Made by a program: the position numbers and the translations under genes. A stretch of DNA of 64,000 bases from Pardosa pseudoannulata (lineage: Eukaryota; Arthropoda; Arachnida; Araneae; Lycosidae). The first letter of the stretch is position 1. Each line of letters begins with the position of its first letter. The stretch spans positions 23,042,838 to 23,106,837 of the forward strand of contig CM063506.1 in the NCBI GenBank assembly GCA_032207245.1, in the 5' to 3' direction. The notes under the pieces are model-generated. The model worked only from the letters and a program-made list of their open reading frames with translations, was not told the origin of the DNA and did no database searches. Shown here in pieces: positions 22,601-37,600 of this stretch.

Positions 22601-25600
22601 CTGTAGAGAATAGCTATGATTTTTTTTACTTGTTTTAATTATATTTACCATAGGATTCTATTACAAAATTCTTAGCCTCTTTTAATCGCCATATAGAATA
22701 TTTAATTACCCGTAGGGATATAATTTACAGTTCAAATGTTTAGATTTTATCATTCACACAAAAGGTCATTTAGTTGCTTTAAAAGTTTAAAATAATTATT
22801 TCAAGTTCTAGATCGGGAAAATAACCTTAAATCTGTATTTTGGTAAGAGTTGAAAGTGAAACATATTTTTAGAAATTAGATAGCTTTTTATCAACATCAT
22901 CGATAAGTGATCAGTTTGATTTTTGAGGAACTTGGGGGAATTATTTTAACGACTGTAAGTGTAAGGAAAGATGTTATACCTTTTGACTTAAGTATTGCAT
23001 GTATCTTAAATTTTGATAAATATCTACAGCATTTTGATACTACAGGGTGTTTTACTGAGTTCATGGAATTTTACTATAAATTTATACTATTTTATATTCC
23101 AGTGCAATATGACACTAACTGAAAGTCATTAAGTCAGAGGGACATCTTACGAAATATAAATTATAAGTAGTTTATTTTATTTCAGAAAAAGTTGAAAATT
23201 TTAACTCATGCTGAAAAACAAACTTTTCGCTGTTTTATCATACTAATTTAGTAAAAAATATATTTAAAGTATATTGTTTTGATCAATACTATAGGTTGTT
23301 ACTGAGGGCTTATGTTTATTTTATATCTTCAAGGTTTAACAAGTTCAAAATAAGTATAACGTCATACCTTCTGTCTATTGATATTTTTAATTTTTAACTC
23401 GTAAATGAACAGGTACTTGTCTCTAATCCTAATGTTGAATTAGGATTCTTAAAGAAAATTAGCTGCAAGAAACCACTTCATTGCAATACCAAAAATTATG
23501 ACATACGATGGCATTTTTATCATAAGAATAATAAATAGTAACTATAAAAGTTAAAATGCTGGCAGGAATAACTGATTTATCTTTAAAACGAATCTTTACC
23601 TTGGTTGTAAAGTATATCTTGGTACTAGGACCAGAGTTAAAAAATAAACATACCGGTCAAGGGTAGAACTAGACTGTCGGATCAGTTATTTACACTCATT
23701 TGTATATTTCGTCGGGAATAAGGGGTAATACATTTAGTGTCTGATTTACTGATTAAGAAAAATTGTCTATACATGATGGAGACATCTGAGGAGTAGTTTG
23801 GTGGAGGTGGGGGGGATCAAAAACTCAATTTTGAGATTAATTTTCTTTTGGTGCAGTATTAACTACGATATGGGAACTTCCTGTTATGCAGTCAGTCTGC
23901 AGACAAATGTATAAAGTAAATCAAACATTAAAATCATAGAATAAATGATCTTAGAAGCAACAAGTTCCCTTAAAGTTGCTAGTTTTATTATAAATTTATG
24001 TAAATTTATAGGCTATAAGGAAATACTCTAGTCTTACGTTGGGGAAATTTAGTAGACGAGTAGCAACGAGTATATTAACTCTTAATTAAATATTAAATAT
24101 TTAATAGCACTTGGTCAATTAACTTTAAAAATATGCTTGGTCTCCTAACATTTATTAGATGTTTAAGATAATGTAATAGTTTAATTTCTCTTAGACTTTA
24201 TTACTAGTGTTCTGAATTCACACTAGAATTCGTCGTCTTTTATCAGTAGTTACTATTATATCCCCAAGAAAACTTTTAAAACTTTCTTAAAGAAAAAACA
24301 AGTAATACTTAAGCTTTCATTATAAAAAGATTTATTTCACATTAGTTATTTTCAGCTTCTTAAGTTTTATATCTATAAAAAATCTTCCAGAAGGTAGGCA
24401 TTGCGTTCTACGTTTCAAGTTAAATTGAAGGTTTTTGAGCAAAAAATTAAGCTAACAGTTAAGGAATCAAGTATTGCAAAGTGTAATACCCTGTGTAGGC
24501 ACGATTCATAAAATTTCAGCCATTTTCTTTTGCAATATGGGGTAAGAACTTCACTTTCACAAGAATAAAATTTAGTTTAAAAGTCAGCCGCTCACTTGAT
24601 TAACCGTTAATTATTAGCTTCTCATATCGGTGACTGTTTAAGGGAAGCGGCCCCCTGAATATGTACAAAATAGAATGTTATTAATACTTAAGATTATTGA
24701 TCTCTATACGCGCATACAAAGTTTGAAATCTCCTGTTTTTATAGTTACGCATATTTTCATTTATCAAAGATTTAGCAAATGAAAGTTTTACCGACTTTAT
24801 TGCAAATTTGTTTTTCCAAAATTCTGTTGATTAAATGCTGTCTCTTTTTGTATTTAAGATATCAGCTAAATTTTATATAGGGTTTCTATAATGTATACAC
24901 TATGGATTCAGCAATAATTTTTTTTTTTTTTTTTTTTTTAATAAACAAACGTAGAAATTGTCGTATTTTGTTTTTACTTAAACTGAAACTTTCTTCTAAA
25001 TTTTAGTTGTATTGAAATTTAAAATTCTATGCACAATGTTGTGTAGAAATCTTTTATATTCTTTTTAAAATATTAGAATAAAAATATTAATAGAAAAAGG
25101 TATAAGGATTTTAAGGGTCACTTTAAAGCTTCCAGTTTTATTTAAATGAACAGTTCAGTCTGTACTCTCTTGAATACAATTTAAAAGGATTCTAAAATGC
25201 AAAACAATTGCAATATTCAGTGTGAAGCTTTAAACTGAAGAGGTACAAAATTCCTTTGGAAAAATAGGAACGACTTTACTTTTTTAGTTTACCGAATTGC
25301 TCTACTTTTGCTACCTCCCACAATTTAAAGAATGCTATTTATAATTTTTGAAGTGCAACTACTGAAATTGGATCTTAATAGCCTTTGAATTAAAAAAAAA
25401 ACTGTAAACCGTATCGCTCGAAACCAAATAGTCAAGTGAAATTGCCTTCCTAAGTATAAACTCTCATTGACAAGTACTGTACTTAAGATATCAAACAAAT
25501 CTCTTGCACGAAATTTTTATATTGGCATCTCCTACGTTGTTTACGATTCCAGCTCATCACCAATATGTAATGCTCAGTTACATAATTTGTAATCTAAAAT

Positions 25601-28600
25601 GATCTTTAAAATATTCATTAATATTCACTGAGCAGAAATTATTTGGAAGTTAATGAGTTAAGTATAAGAAACATAAGCACCTAATTTAAAATTATTTTAT
25701 CAACGTTATCTAATCTCATCAGGATATGATCGTATCTGATCAGGATATTCTCGATCCCGAAGCATTGAGCGCGCGAGAAAAGGTTTCTCTCTTTCTCTCC
25801 CGAGCGAAGGAACCCTCTTTCTCCTCCTAACACACTTTTCTCCCGGAGTTCCTGCTACCGGTTGTTTATGATTCGTCTATGCTCTGCTGCAAAGCCATCA
25901 GCATCCCGTTTTCTTCCACGTACTGATGACGGTAGGATTGGATAAGGAGTGAGCTTCCTGTTTTAGAAAAACCGCTCAGTCAGTATTCGTTGTGGCCAGG
26001 AGGAAAAAGGACGATGGCCTTTTCGCGCTTACACCTCGGGCAACGGGCGGATTTGGCGGAAATGGAGGTAGAGTAATGTCGCCAAACATCGCCTATTGTT
26101 CCCCGAATTTCTCTGGAATTACTGACAGCTGCAATGTTTGTACAATAAAACCTCGTAATGACATTTTGTGAAAAAAACTGTACCTCCCCCCTATTTTTTC
26201 TATTAGAGGTTTAGAAACAATGTATTAGTAGAATATTTAAATTTCTAAATTCATGTATATGTAGAAGTAAATATAAATCTCAATTTTTATTAAATATCAT
26301 GAAATTCTACTTAAGTATGTGTATGGAGATTTCATGACATTATTTTATAAAAGCGATGAATATTGGAATTGAAGAAATATGTCGCAAATGTTTTCTGACC
26401 ACATATTGCAGGATTTATGAAACTATTAATCAAATGATTTGAATACTTAAGAGTATTCTTTTTCAGAAGAATTTGTTTTGTTTACAGTGCCACTCCTTGA
26501 AAATTTCGTATTAAGAATTTGGCATTAGTGAAGTCTCCCATTGTTTCTTTTTATAAGATATATTATGCTCTACGCTACTTCGCTTGTCCCTTAGCGATTA
26601 ATACATATGAATATTTGAGCTATGGATTGGAAAGTGTCTCATAGGTATTCATTTTTCAGAGAAGTCCACATGTAGGTTTTACTATTTTAATCCTTTACTT
26701 AACAACCCCGAATTGAAGATTTCCTCAAATATTAGAAAAGCATTGTGCGTGTGTGGAGGGGGGGGGAATTCATTGAGCAAAAAGTGTTTACAAAACAATT
26801 CTTTAAAATATTATAAATTATGTACAGAAACTAGCTTAATCATTATCCTAGTGTTTCGGCGATGTTTCGTAATTAAAAATCTGTTAAAGACTAAAAAAAT
26901 TGCCTTCTAGCTTCTCCACATATATATCAGGAATAATATTTAAACGATGATTGAAGCTTTGAAAAAATTTAATTGAATACAAATCTTTTGATACGAAAAA
27001 GAAATTTTTAATGCAGTGTAAACCCTAATTGAGTATGTTGAAGACTTGCAACAAGATGATACAAAGGGTTAAACGGGAAAAACTGCGATAATTTCATATT
27101 TCCAATTTTTGGCTGTTTTCTGTAGTTTTGACCCATGTCTCATTAAAGGTGTTGGCAATTTTTATGTTTGGTATCAATTTTTGATTTGTTGACTTAATAT
27201 ACTCGATGTTTCGGCTAATGCCATAAGTTGTGATTTAAAGCTTTGTTAAAACATCAGTTATTCATTTCGTTTGACACTTTTTTTATATATTAGCAACTGC
27301 GTTAGCATGATTAGGAACTTTATTCTGCGATAACTTCAAAACTTTTGAAACTAGCGGTAGAATGTAATGCTTTTAATATTTCTATTACGATGTCATATTT
27401 AATGAAATGGTCAAATTTATAAAAAAAAAAATTAAGTGCATTCTTTTAATATGGTGTACCTGGTGTGTATCTGATCAAACAGTGAATTAAACTTCGATGT
27501 AAGAAATATCTTTTATTACAATTTAAGATTCTATGAGCAAATTATGTTAATTACAGTGCTGCAGGATAGAAACAATCAACAAGTCTTTATCAAATCTGCT
27601 TTAAGCGTTAGATCCCGGCTTCATTAGCAGTCGGGTACCAAAAACCATCATAGCGCTCCAATCCAAACCATACGCAAATGTCCAATTTTTAAAATTATGT
27701 ATTTCTTAGTTTTGAAATAATGTAGCGCATAAGGTTTTAAAAATGCAATTAAAGGTTTAAAACTTATATGTAGTAATTTGTGTACATAAATTCGTACACC
27801 TGTTTTGCTCTGCCTTTATAACCATGAAGTCTGTTCTAATTGACATATTAACTTATTTTCAAAAACATTCCTAATATTTCAATTTATCTGATATTTTTTT
27901 GAAGATTGAGAGGTAATCGCCTTCCTTTAACTCTCGCAGTACAAATATTTGTATTCTGTAGCTCGCTGATACAATCTGAAATAAAATTTATAAAATCTTC
28001 TAAACAAAGTATGTCACTAGATCAACAGTATATAAAATTCATGTATCTGTTAATAAATTCTCTAAACTAAATCTTTAGTTGAATATTAATTTGTCTTGAT
28101 TACATAAATAATAAATTTTAATGAAACCTATAGGTTAAGTTGTCAAATTTGTTTTCGGAGGTCGATTTGGGGTGAAGAGACACGCGCTTACTCCAAATGA
28201 TAATTGCTTTGAAGGTCTTTGAGGGAGGGCAAGGTTTTAGAAAGCCAAGGTTTACCGAGCTAACATATTGCGTCTCAATGTTACTTTTATGTCATTTGGG
28301 TTACAGTTGCATTCGCGTTACAAGGACATTTTTAGCATTACAAAAATTTATTAAGTGCTATTCTTAATGATGGGATTCCTAAACTTGATTTTACCACAGC
28401 TTTGATTTAAAGAATTGGTACTTTGGTTTAAATTAACGAATTGTATCCCTTGTTGCTTATTTGCAGTAGGAGCAGGTTGATGTATTTTTCTCAGTGAGCT
28501 TTAATAGTTGATTTTTGCTATACTAAAATACTATAATCAATACAATATTTTCGTAGGATACTCAATGGATGGCAATACCGAAGTTTATCTGCTTTAAACT

Positions 28601-31600
28601 TCGGCACTTGATCAGTTTCATACGAATTTTTGTAAAATATAAGCTTTGATTCAAATTTAAAGACGAAATATTTAACTTCTTCACAAAAGTAGGATGAATT
28701 TTACTAAGAAAAGCCAAAGTTTTGGAAAAAAGTTTTATATTAAAGTAAATTTTTGTTTAAATCCAAACATTAAAACGAATTTTTGCTATATACTTTTTTA
28801 AATATTTTAAATGGTTGATGCATTTTAACATCTGAGAAAATTTTTCAAATAGTATTTGAGGTATAAACTGGTATTACTTTACCTTCATAGTTCAAAATTT
28901 AATTTTTAAATTGCCTGTCTCTGACGTTCAAAAGTTTATCAGTATTACTACATTACTAAGTGTTTTGAATGTAAACAAAACTCGTAAATAATTTTCCATT
29001 TAGTTAAAATTTTCAATTTAAACGTATTAATCTGAATTTCAAATCTTCAGTTTAACACATGTATCGTAACAAACCCTCTTTCTTTTGTTTCTTCTGCGCC
29101 AAGAGATCTTCTAGCGTTCAAATTAAAACAAAATGCAAATTCTTTGACTTCTGTTTTTACTTTAATAAAGTTTCCGTTTACTCATTTTTACATTGTGTGT
29201 AAACAATGTAAAAGGGTATGGAAATTGCACCAAAACTATAATTATGTGTTTAATTCCATCAGGAGAAACTTGAAACATATCAACTGGAATGCACTGAAGT
29301 CAAATAAAAGAACAAGTTGCAACAATATAGAAAAACGTTGTGCAGAGGATGAGTTATCACGCCCTTAAAGTATTTAAACTATTAAAAGTTTAACAGGCTA
29401 AAACTCTGATTTTCATAAATCCAGTTAATATCTCAGTTAGGCGAACTAATATTTTAGCCCACTTAATAGTTTTTTTTAAACTATAGTCTGAACTGATTGA
29501 ATATATTTGACTTATTAAGGACGGTATTTGAGTTGATATTTGTTTTAAAATTATCCAGAACTGTGGCATATCAATCCTGCAGATTAAAAAAATCTATTTT
29601 GTTGTATTTAGTGCGATTATCTCCAGTTCACCAAGCTAGTTAAAAATTGAAATGATATTGACAGCATTCTACAGGAAGATACTGAGAAAGTCACGGATCA
29701 GTTAAGATTTAGAGGGGTGAAAATATTCAGGGATTAAATCGAAGAAAAACAGCAGTTAAGTAAAGGTTAAGCTTAAAGCAAAGAAACTTCCCTTTTTACC
29801 ACTTTTTAAGTGTTGTGAAATACTATGTTGTGAATAATAGACGGGGAAAAAACAATAGTATTTCAGTTAGCAATAAAGTTTCATTAGCTTAGTCGTACGA
29901 AAGGTTTATTTGGGTTTAGAGATGGGAGAAAAACAATCTGTAGTACCTTAAGAATTTGCTCTAAATACCAGTGAAGCATTGAACGGGAACAAATCTCTTC
30001 AAAGCATTAATGTTAAGAATTCTTAAATACTAAATCTAAACTATTGGAATATATTTGTGTTAAATACGACCGATTGAGAATAAAGTACTGTAGTGCTTTT
30101 TTAAAGGCTCCTCAGTATTTTGTCTGTTTCAGATTGTTAAAATGTTTAAGCCACCTATTGAAGACCAAACATGAAAGGAGTTGCTTTTTAAGACCACCAT
30201 TCACCCTTTAAAAAATGTTAAATTTAAGTTTACTCGCAGATATTTTGCTATCTAAATCTACTTTCTGAAACTTAACGATAGCTTTTGTTCTTTTGACACC
30301 TAGTCACTCTTTAATGTATGCTCCAGTTGTATTTCCAACTTAATTTCATTTTTCTCTACTCGGCTACTGTCAAAAGCTATCCGATTCTTCTAGCATCGGA
30401 CTTGACCAGATTCCGATTCCAAAGGGGGTCACAAGTAACAAGGTCGATGACACTATGTAGAGATTCCTTCCAGCTGACCTTGCCCCTTGAGGAATACAGG
30501 TTTCGGAATCGGGGTTGATTTTTACCCGCTAGTGTCGTTGCATACATTTTCCGGACAGTTTCATGGCTTCAATGCCAGTTTTTTTCTTTTTCTAATCTGT
30601 GGGCAGAATCGTATTGTGTAAATGTTATCCTTAAACTCAGCCCTTTTGAAATGATTTAATGAGAGAAGAACCGCACATGCGTTTGTAACTTGTTTCTCAT
30701 ACATCTTAATCAGTGGGGAAATTAGTTAACGTTGATTGCGTGTAACAGCAAGATTTGACACTTAAAAATATTTCTGATTTTGCATTTCTTAATTTGTAAT
30801 CTTAATTTTTGTATGCCTTTGTAAAAGTATGACTTTCTAGATTAGAAACTCATTCAAATTCTTTAAATGGCACAGCTAAGCTAAATCTTTCAAATAAAAT
30901 ATGGCATAGTGCTGATAGGTCTCAGTGTCTTGGTACTGTGTAACATGCTAAATAGTATTTATTAAAGAATTGTTTTGTACAATAACGATTAATATTACAC
31001 TTCCTGCTATTCGTAAGTACTTAACATCCCTCTTTAAAGTCGTAATTAGAAAACTTTAAATCCGCCTTATCAAACATTAACAGCTCGTAGTTGTATTTAA
31101 GCAAAATCCATTCTATATATTGTAGACCCTCCCCACAAGAGGAAAAGTTCAAACAAATCAAACATCTTTCAATGCTATGTTAAACGAAATAACACGAGGC
31201 AGAAAACCTTTGCAGCTTTAAATAACAAGTGAACTTGACAAGCCTTTGCTCATTATTAGTAAACAAATTTTGCATAATCTGATTAGTTTTCCACAAGAAT
31301 ATCTTTTCTTGCTGTTTAGCATTATTTGGCCATGTAAAATTATTAGATACTATTAAGAATCGGATTGTAATTGTTCAGTTTAATTAAGGGATTGAGTTTG
31401 TACCGACGGATTAAATTCTATCTTAACCTTTGAAGTATTAATCAAATGAGAAGGTTTTGATTAATCTTGTAATTTTGTCCATATTTAATGGCTACCTCGG
31501 CCGAGTTACACTTGTAAATATTTTTAGATTTGCAGTTTAAATTTGGTTGTGCTTAAAGGCTTATCCTGGTGGATTCTAGGTATTTTCAGTAGTAAAATAC

Positions 31601-34600
31601 TTAAAAGAAGCAAACAGTATAATTAATAACTTGTACCATAAGGACAGTCAGAAATAATTTGAAGTACCACCGTCCTAAAGAGACTATTTCTAACTATTTT
31701 AAAGACTTACCATCTCTTGTATCGTTTGTCCGTCGCTTGTATAATGCCATGTAATGTTTTATTATAAATGCTGTAAAACAGTTTCTTTGAGAAGCTACTT
31801 AGTCTGGTACATCTAGCAGCTATAGTAATACGACTCGATAATTTATAGTCTATATTTCCCTTGCATAATGGTCTTGTATAACCTTAAAAGTATTTGCATA
31901 AAAATTTATTTTGCTCTAGATTTCACCGGCATTTCACCTTTTTAAATTCGGTCTTTAATAAGTGATCTTTCATTTAATTTAAACAAGATTGTTATAAAAA
32001 GCTTAACACATGTAGATCAAAAACTCAAGTATTTAAAAATGATCTTCAGCATTTGCAATTAAAGAACTTTTCTAATCACTTTTGTTGGTCTATGGTTTAT
32101 CCTATTATCTTGTGCTATTAAATCCCAACCTAAAGTTATGACAATGAATCAAGGAATTCTCGTTACAGAACTCTGAAAATCTTCTAAATTCAAATTTCTG
32201 AAGCGAAGATTTGCAAAGTGATTCTTCGAGGGATTTTTTCGTATCCTTTTACCAAAGTATTCGACTTTGGAAACTTAAATCCCAATTTTAAAAGCCAACT
32301 TTCTTTTAAAAGTTATTTATAGCTTTAGGTGTTAAAATACTATAAAAGATATGAACTGGGCATAAAAGAATATACCCATCCTTAGCGTTGTGAATGGCAA
32401 TATATCTATTGCAGACCTAATAGTAAAATAGAAGCAATCTAATTTGAGATGTTTGAAACGAAATATACTAGACTCGCCTATGAGCTAGGAACATATAATT
32501 AAGTCAAAATTCCCTTCTGTTAAATATTTTTACTAGCATTATTTCCGTAAGCAGCCGTTAAAGAGGAAATACCAGTATTATTGGTTTGCATTTAGTTGTT
32601 TTCATAACTAATATTGCTTACAAAAGCTGAGTTACTATTGTCCTGCAGCATGATTAAAGAAAATCAAGGTTATTTCATAATTGTGTAATAAAGCTGTCAA
32701 TTTTAAAGTTTTAAATAACAGTTAATAAAACTCATGTTTTTTAAAAACTTTAATTATAAAAGTAAAACAGTGTCTTACAATCGTGAGAAAATAAGTTTTG
32801 AACTTTAAATCTGACTAATCGGTTAAAAGTTTTATAAAATTTTATTAAATAATGGTAGACTGCAGTTGGACCTCACAGAACGTAGTTACTTCTAAAACGG
32901 AATTAATCTTGGTCATTTGTATAAGTTTAAAACTTGTTCATATCCGATTCAGTAAGCTTTGAAGAGCCTCATTAGTCTTGAAGGGTGGATAGAACAGCTA
33001 ATTCTTATACACGGAAAATATCAAGCAGAACAGTGTATATAAAATTTATATTAACAGTTACGATATGTTAAAAAATAGTAGATGAATGAAATCCAACCAA
33101 TGTATTAGCTCTGTATTCACTTTTACCTGTTCTTTTCTATTACTTCTGTAATTCTACTTTAACTTTTAATTTTTGGTCTTGTGATATATTTTACCGAAAA
33201 GTTAAGAATTGAAACCAAAAGGACTTAGTGCTATTAAACTCTTTCTACTTCACACAATCTGAGACACAAACTTTGCAATTTTCGATTACAAACTTTTGTG
33301 ATGTATTTCAAATTTGAGGCCACGTGTCATTCGATGTCGCTCATTTTTAAATTATTAGCTTCAAATGAGATTCAAGTAAGCTAGATAGGTAAAACATTTC
33401 ATGCTTTCTTTAATTGTTTTGATGATTTTGCCCCAACTACCTGTAATTGAAGGCAAATAACTCGATTGCATTCCACTGGATTCGGCACCTTCTAATTATA
33501 TAAACAAGTAAACGCTTTTGCTCTCGACTTGCAAGATACTTGAAGTCCTTAGGTATTTTTCTTTTCCATGTTACTAGTTTGTAGTATCTTAAAAGTGGGA
33601 CATTCGATAACACCCTTTGTTTCAATATATGCATCTTCCTTGGCACGTGCGAAGGCGGAAGCGACTTGCGACTCGTTCTTTAGTGAAGGTGATGAAGCTG
33701 TTTACTTAACTCGCTTACAATCAACCTAAATAAGATTATATATGAATTCCTATTTAGATTGTCTCGTTAGTAAAGCTTATAACATTATTCTTTAGGTTTA
33801 AGGGAATTCCGAGTTTAAGCCATGTTTTTAAAAAATTTCTATCTAAATTAACGTGAAGCTAATCGTCTGGACAAATAGTTAAAATCTATGGAACTATTTC
33901 AAAACAACTTTCCTTATGTTATGCTGTTTCATGCTCATCAAAAATGGTTCATGTCTAATTTTTTTAAGTCAAATAGCGTGCGTAATAACTAGAGATCTAA
34001 CTCTGGGTAAATCTTACAATCTCTTCTGGTAAACTTGAGATTACTGTAAATGCGTTCTAAACGTGACTTCGTATTGCACGTTGAGGGTTTGCCACTGGTC
34101 ACTCTTGACTACCCAATGTAACAACTTGACAATTTCAGCCAGTCTACTGTCCTTGAATTGCCAGTAGTTTGTTTTTCTTCATTTACGTGAAACTAAATAT
34201 TCAGGCATTTTTAATATTCCTTATAACCTAAATATTCGCTGCCGAAGCACCTTGATCTAAAACTGCTTGGAGATTTAGGTTTTAGATATACAAACGAATT
34301 GCTCCCTTTCACGGTCAACTTCCGTTGTTTCTAACCGTTGAGCCAAGGTGGGATGAGGACCTCATCAGGCATTCTACATTCATATTTTTTTTCAGAAGTA
34401 GAATGACATACCTACACACATATACATCTTTTATATTTATATATATTTTTATACATTTTTTATATTTATATATATATATTTATACATTTTTAACACGTTT
34501 ATAAATTATAGGACATTTGTTCTAATAAAAAAATTAATACCGATAAAACAATCAAATTGTCTTTAACCCGAAAAAACAAATGAGACTAAACATTTACTCT

Positions 34601-37600
34601 AGTAAAACATCGACTCTTAAGTGAATCTATTATTTAGGTCATTAAAAACTTCAGTATTCATATTTCGTATTTTTTATCAATTCTATTAATATACTGACAC
34701 AATGTTTCTATATTAGTTTTCTGAATGCATTTTAAAAGAGGAAGAGTAATTGTAACCACACTGTCGGTTACGTCAAATTTATCTCAAATGCAGTAGGCTT
34801 CACATAGGCAAATTCTCTTTTATCAAACTTCCGATTTCAGAAGCCAGCTTGCATTTGAGAACAATTGTCCTTAATGTAATTTTTGCAATATGTTCAAGTG
34901 AAACTCTTAAACTAAATCTTAGTCATATTCGGTTTTAAAATTTTATCGGAAGTTTAACTCTTTCGTTGTCCATGGGTGTGAAACCATTCAAACATAGAGG
35001 GTCAAGTCAAGCGGTAGCATAAAGGCTGTCGTCCGTGCTCATTTCATATGTGAAAGTGATGATGTGAACTTGTGAAAGGAAAGATACTCGGACGAGGTAA
35101 AATTGTTTGTATATAAAATTACATACACCTATAACAGATGAACAACACATTTAACACTTCGTAGACAGAAATACCTAAAGCAATACCCGTTTTAATGTTT
35201 TTATTCGAATAATTTGATTTACTTAGACTGTTGGCGTGCAATTAACCAAAATTTAATAGTATGAAATAAGTTATATTTTAAAATTGTGCGTAACTGTCTT
35301 TTACATGGTTAAACTTTTCAACTTATTCTTTGCACATGCTTTCAGATCAGTTATGATTGTGTTCATGCCTTTATAGGAAGATGGAGAAAAACGCAAATAT
35401 AATCACATTTTCATAAGGGGTCGACAGACCCTTTTTTTTCACTGACCATTAGGTTGCCCATCTTTATGCAGTCAATCGGTGTGACTTCGAGGAAGTTTCT
35501 TCGTCTAATTTAAAAAAAAAAAGCTTGTCATCCAATAACTTGAGTCCACCCTCCTTGCAAACTGTTCCCGGGGGGCAGAGGTTTCTTTAGATTTCCAAAG
35601 AGATTATGAAATGTAGGTCGGTTTAACTCTCCCCTCTTGAAAACAAGGAAGTGGGTCACTTTCACTTCCTCCTGCCGGAAGGGACTCGTTTCCGAATAGA
35701 ATCTCGTGTGGCTACACGTGCGGCTGAAAATTTTGATCAGACTTCAGAAAAGTTTACATGGTTCATCTTTACGAACTTCGAGTTTTGCAAAGGTTCTAAT
35801 CTTTCCGCAATTCATTCTGCAGTCGCTTAGTCACTTCCTCCGACTTCAGACTTGTTAATCGTATAAGCTTTTCTGTGCAATCTGAAGAGTCTTTGGATTT
35901 TTAAATCGGTCTTTTAACGTTGGACTGCTATTCTGCGCTTTCTCCGATTTCTGTCCAAAGTTTTTTCACCCCTCTAAATTTACAAATAACCCATACGGTC
36001 CCTTTAGCATAGTAAGTTAAAAGAGGGCGAAAAAATTAAACTATCCTCAGTTGTTCCTTATCTTCCTAAATAGGACCGCCGAACGATGGTCGAATGGTAG
36101 AGCGTTGCTCTCCAGTACTGGAGTTCGCGCGTTTGAATCCCGCAACTGGCATGGATATTCGTAGACGTTGGGAATCGGCTTTAAGCAGCAGGTCCCGGTC
36201 TGATTAGAGCTCGAAACAACCCAAACCTAAATACGACAGCTGTAATTAAAGGTTAAATGTTTTATTTTAGCCACCCATAGAAAGTTCTGGTCTCTTAACC
36301 TCTTGTGTAGTAAAAAGTAGACAGTAACTCTCAAAGCCAAATTCGAAATTATTTTTATTGGACAGTAATGAATCAGGTAGAACATTTTATTTACTCTTTG
36401 CCTGTAAATTTCTCTTTCTATATTACCAATCTGTTCCAATCTATTTTGACTCCAATTTGTTCGGAGTTTAGTATCCATTTACATGTAAAGGTAAACAGCG
36501 TTCGCTCAGTTGGTTTAAGCAGTTTGACACCGTATTTCTAAGATCGGTTGAAAAAAAATTCTGCATAATCTTCTACGTTGTTTGGCTTCGCAAGCTAAAG
36601 GAACGCCTAGTAATTCTTGACAGGTCATCTAGCCATTTCAGAAACCATTCTCTCGCTCAAAAAAATCCACAGTATTAGATCGTGTTAGCATTAAATTTTT
36701 AAAAAATCAGACATTCTTACTAATCTCAACATTTGCTCTTTCATCAGTGGGTTCTGATAAAAACGAGTTTAACAGCGAAAATTGTCTGAGAGCAATGGAT
36801 AGGCTGTACCTAAAATTCGCTTTTTAAAATAGATTTTTATTCCATTGTGGTAACCTTGTCCGATCCATTACTGAGCTCTTCAAAGCTGGTTCGTCAACAA
36901 AGTTCCGTTTTTCATTGCATAATCTATTACGAACTCGTCTACCTAGCTTCCTTGTGATAGCTATTAAAGATTCATCATAGACCATCCTTGAGTCTTTTAA
37001 TGTAAATGAGCGTTGCAGAAGTTTTTCCCAAAATAACCCCTTTGGGACTCGATTATGTTTTCTTAATCTGTGGAATGAAATAGACCTCTATCATATGTCC
37101 TTGGAATGTTTTCATTCTCGGTTCACGTGTTTTCTCCATGTGGATGCACAGAGACGAAAAGGGTTCATGATTTTCAGTTAGATAACAGAAAACTGTTATG
37201 ATGAGGGTCTGATGTAATTTAACTTTTTTCTTCACTCATGCTTAGGATAAGCTAGTTGTTTTAATTGGGTTAATTCTAGAAAATATAATTTTTTTCTCAC
37301 AATTTGAAACGACACGATTACTGTAAAGTGGTTGAAACGTTGATATCTTTAGTGTTCTGCTGTTAAAAATTTAACCTTTCGAGATGGTCTTAAGCAGTAA
37401 ATACCGATTAAGTAAACCTTAGAGTAGCCCCAAGAACTTCACTGCATTTTTTCAAACAAACTGCATTTAATAAGGAAAACTATTTCTAATAAACTTGATA
37501 AACTATGGAGACATTAACACAAAATCGAGCTTCACAATTTAAAGCTTAATTTGTTTTCCCCTCTTAAGATTAAAATATTCAAATTAACAAAATGCAATCA

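Noticed and set aside
26014..26067. Coding alternative first exon joined to exon 2
   Set aside because: It ends in phase 0 while exon 2 must be entered in phase 1; the join reaches a stop after a few codons.
36094..36160. Functional tRNA gene
   Set aside because: A and B boxes are present, but the stems are poor, the same SINE body follows, and many diverged copies occur; it is a SINE head.
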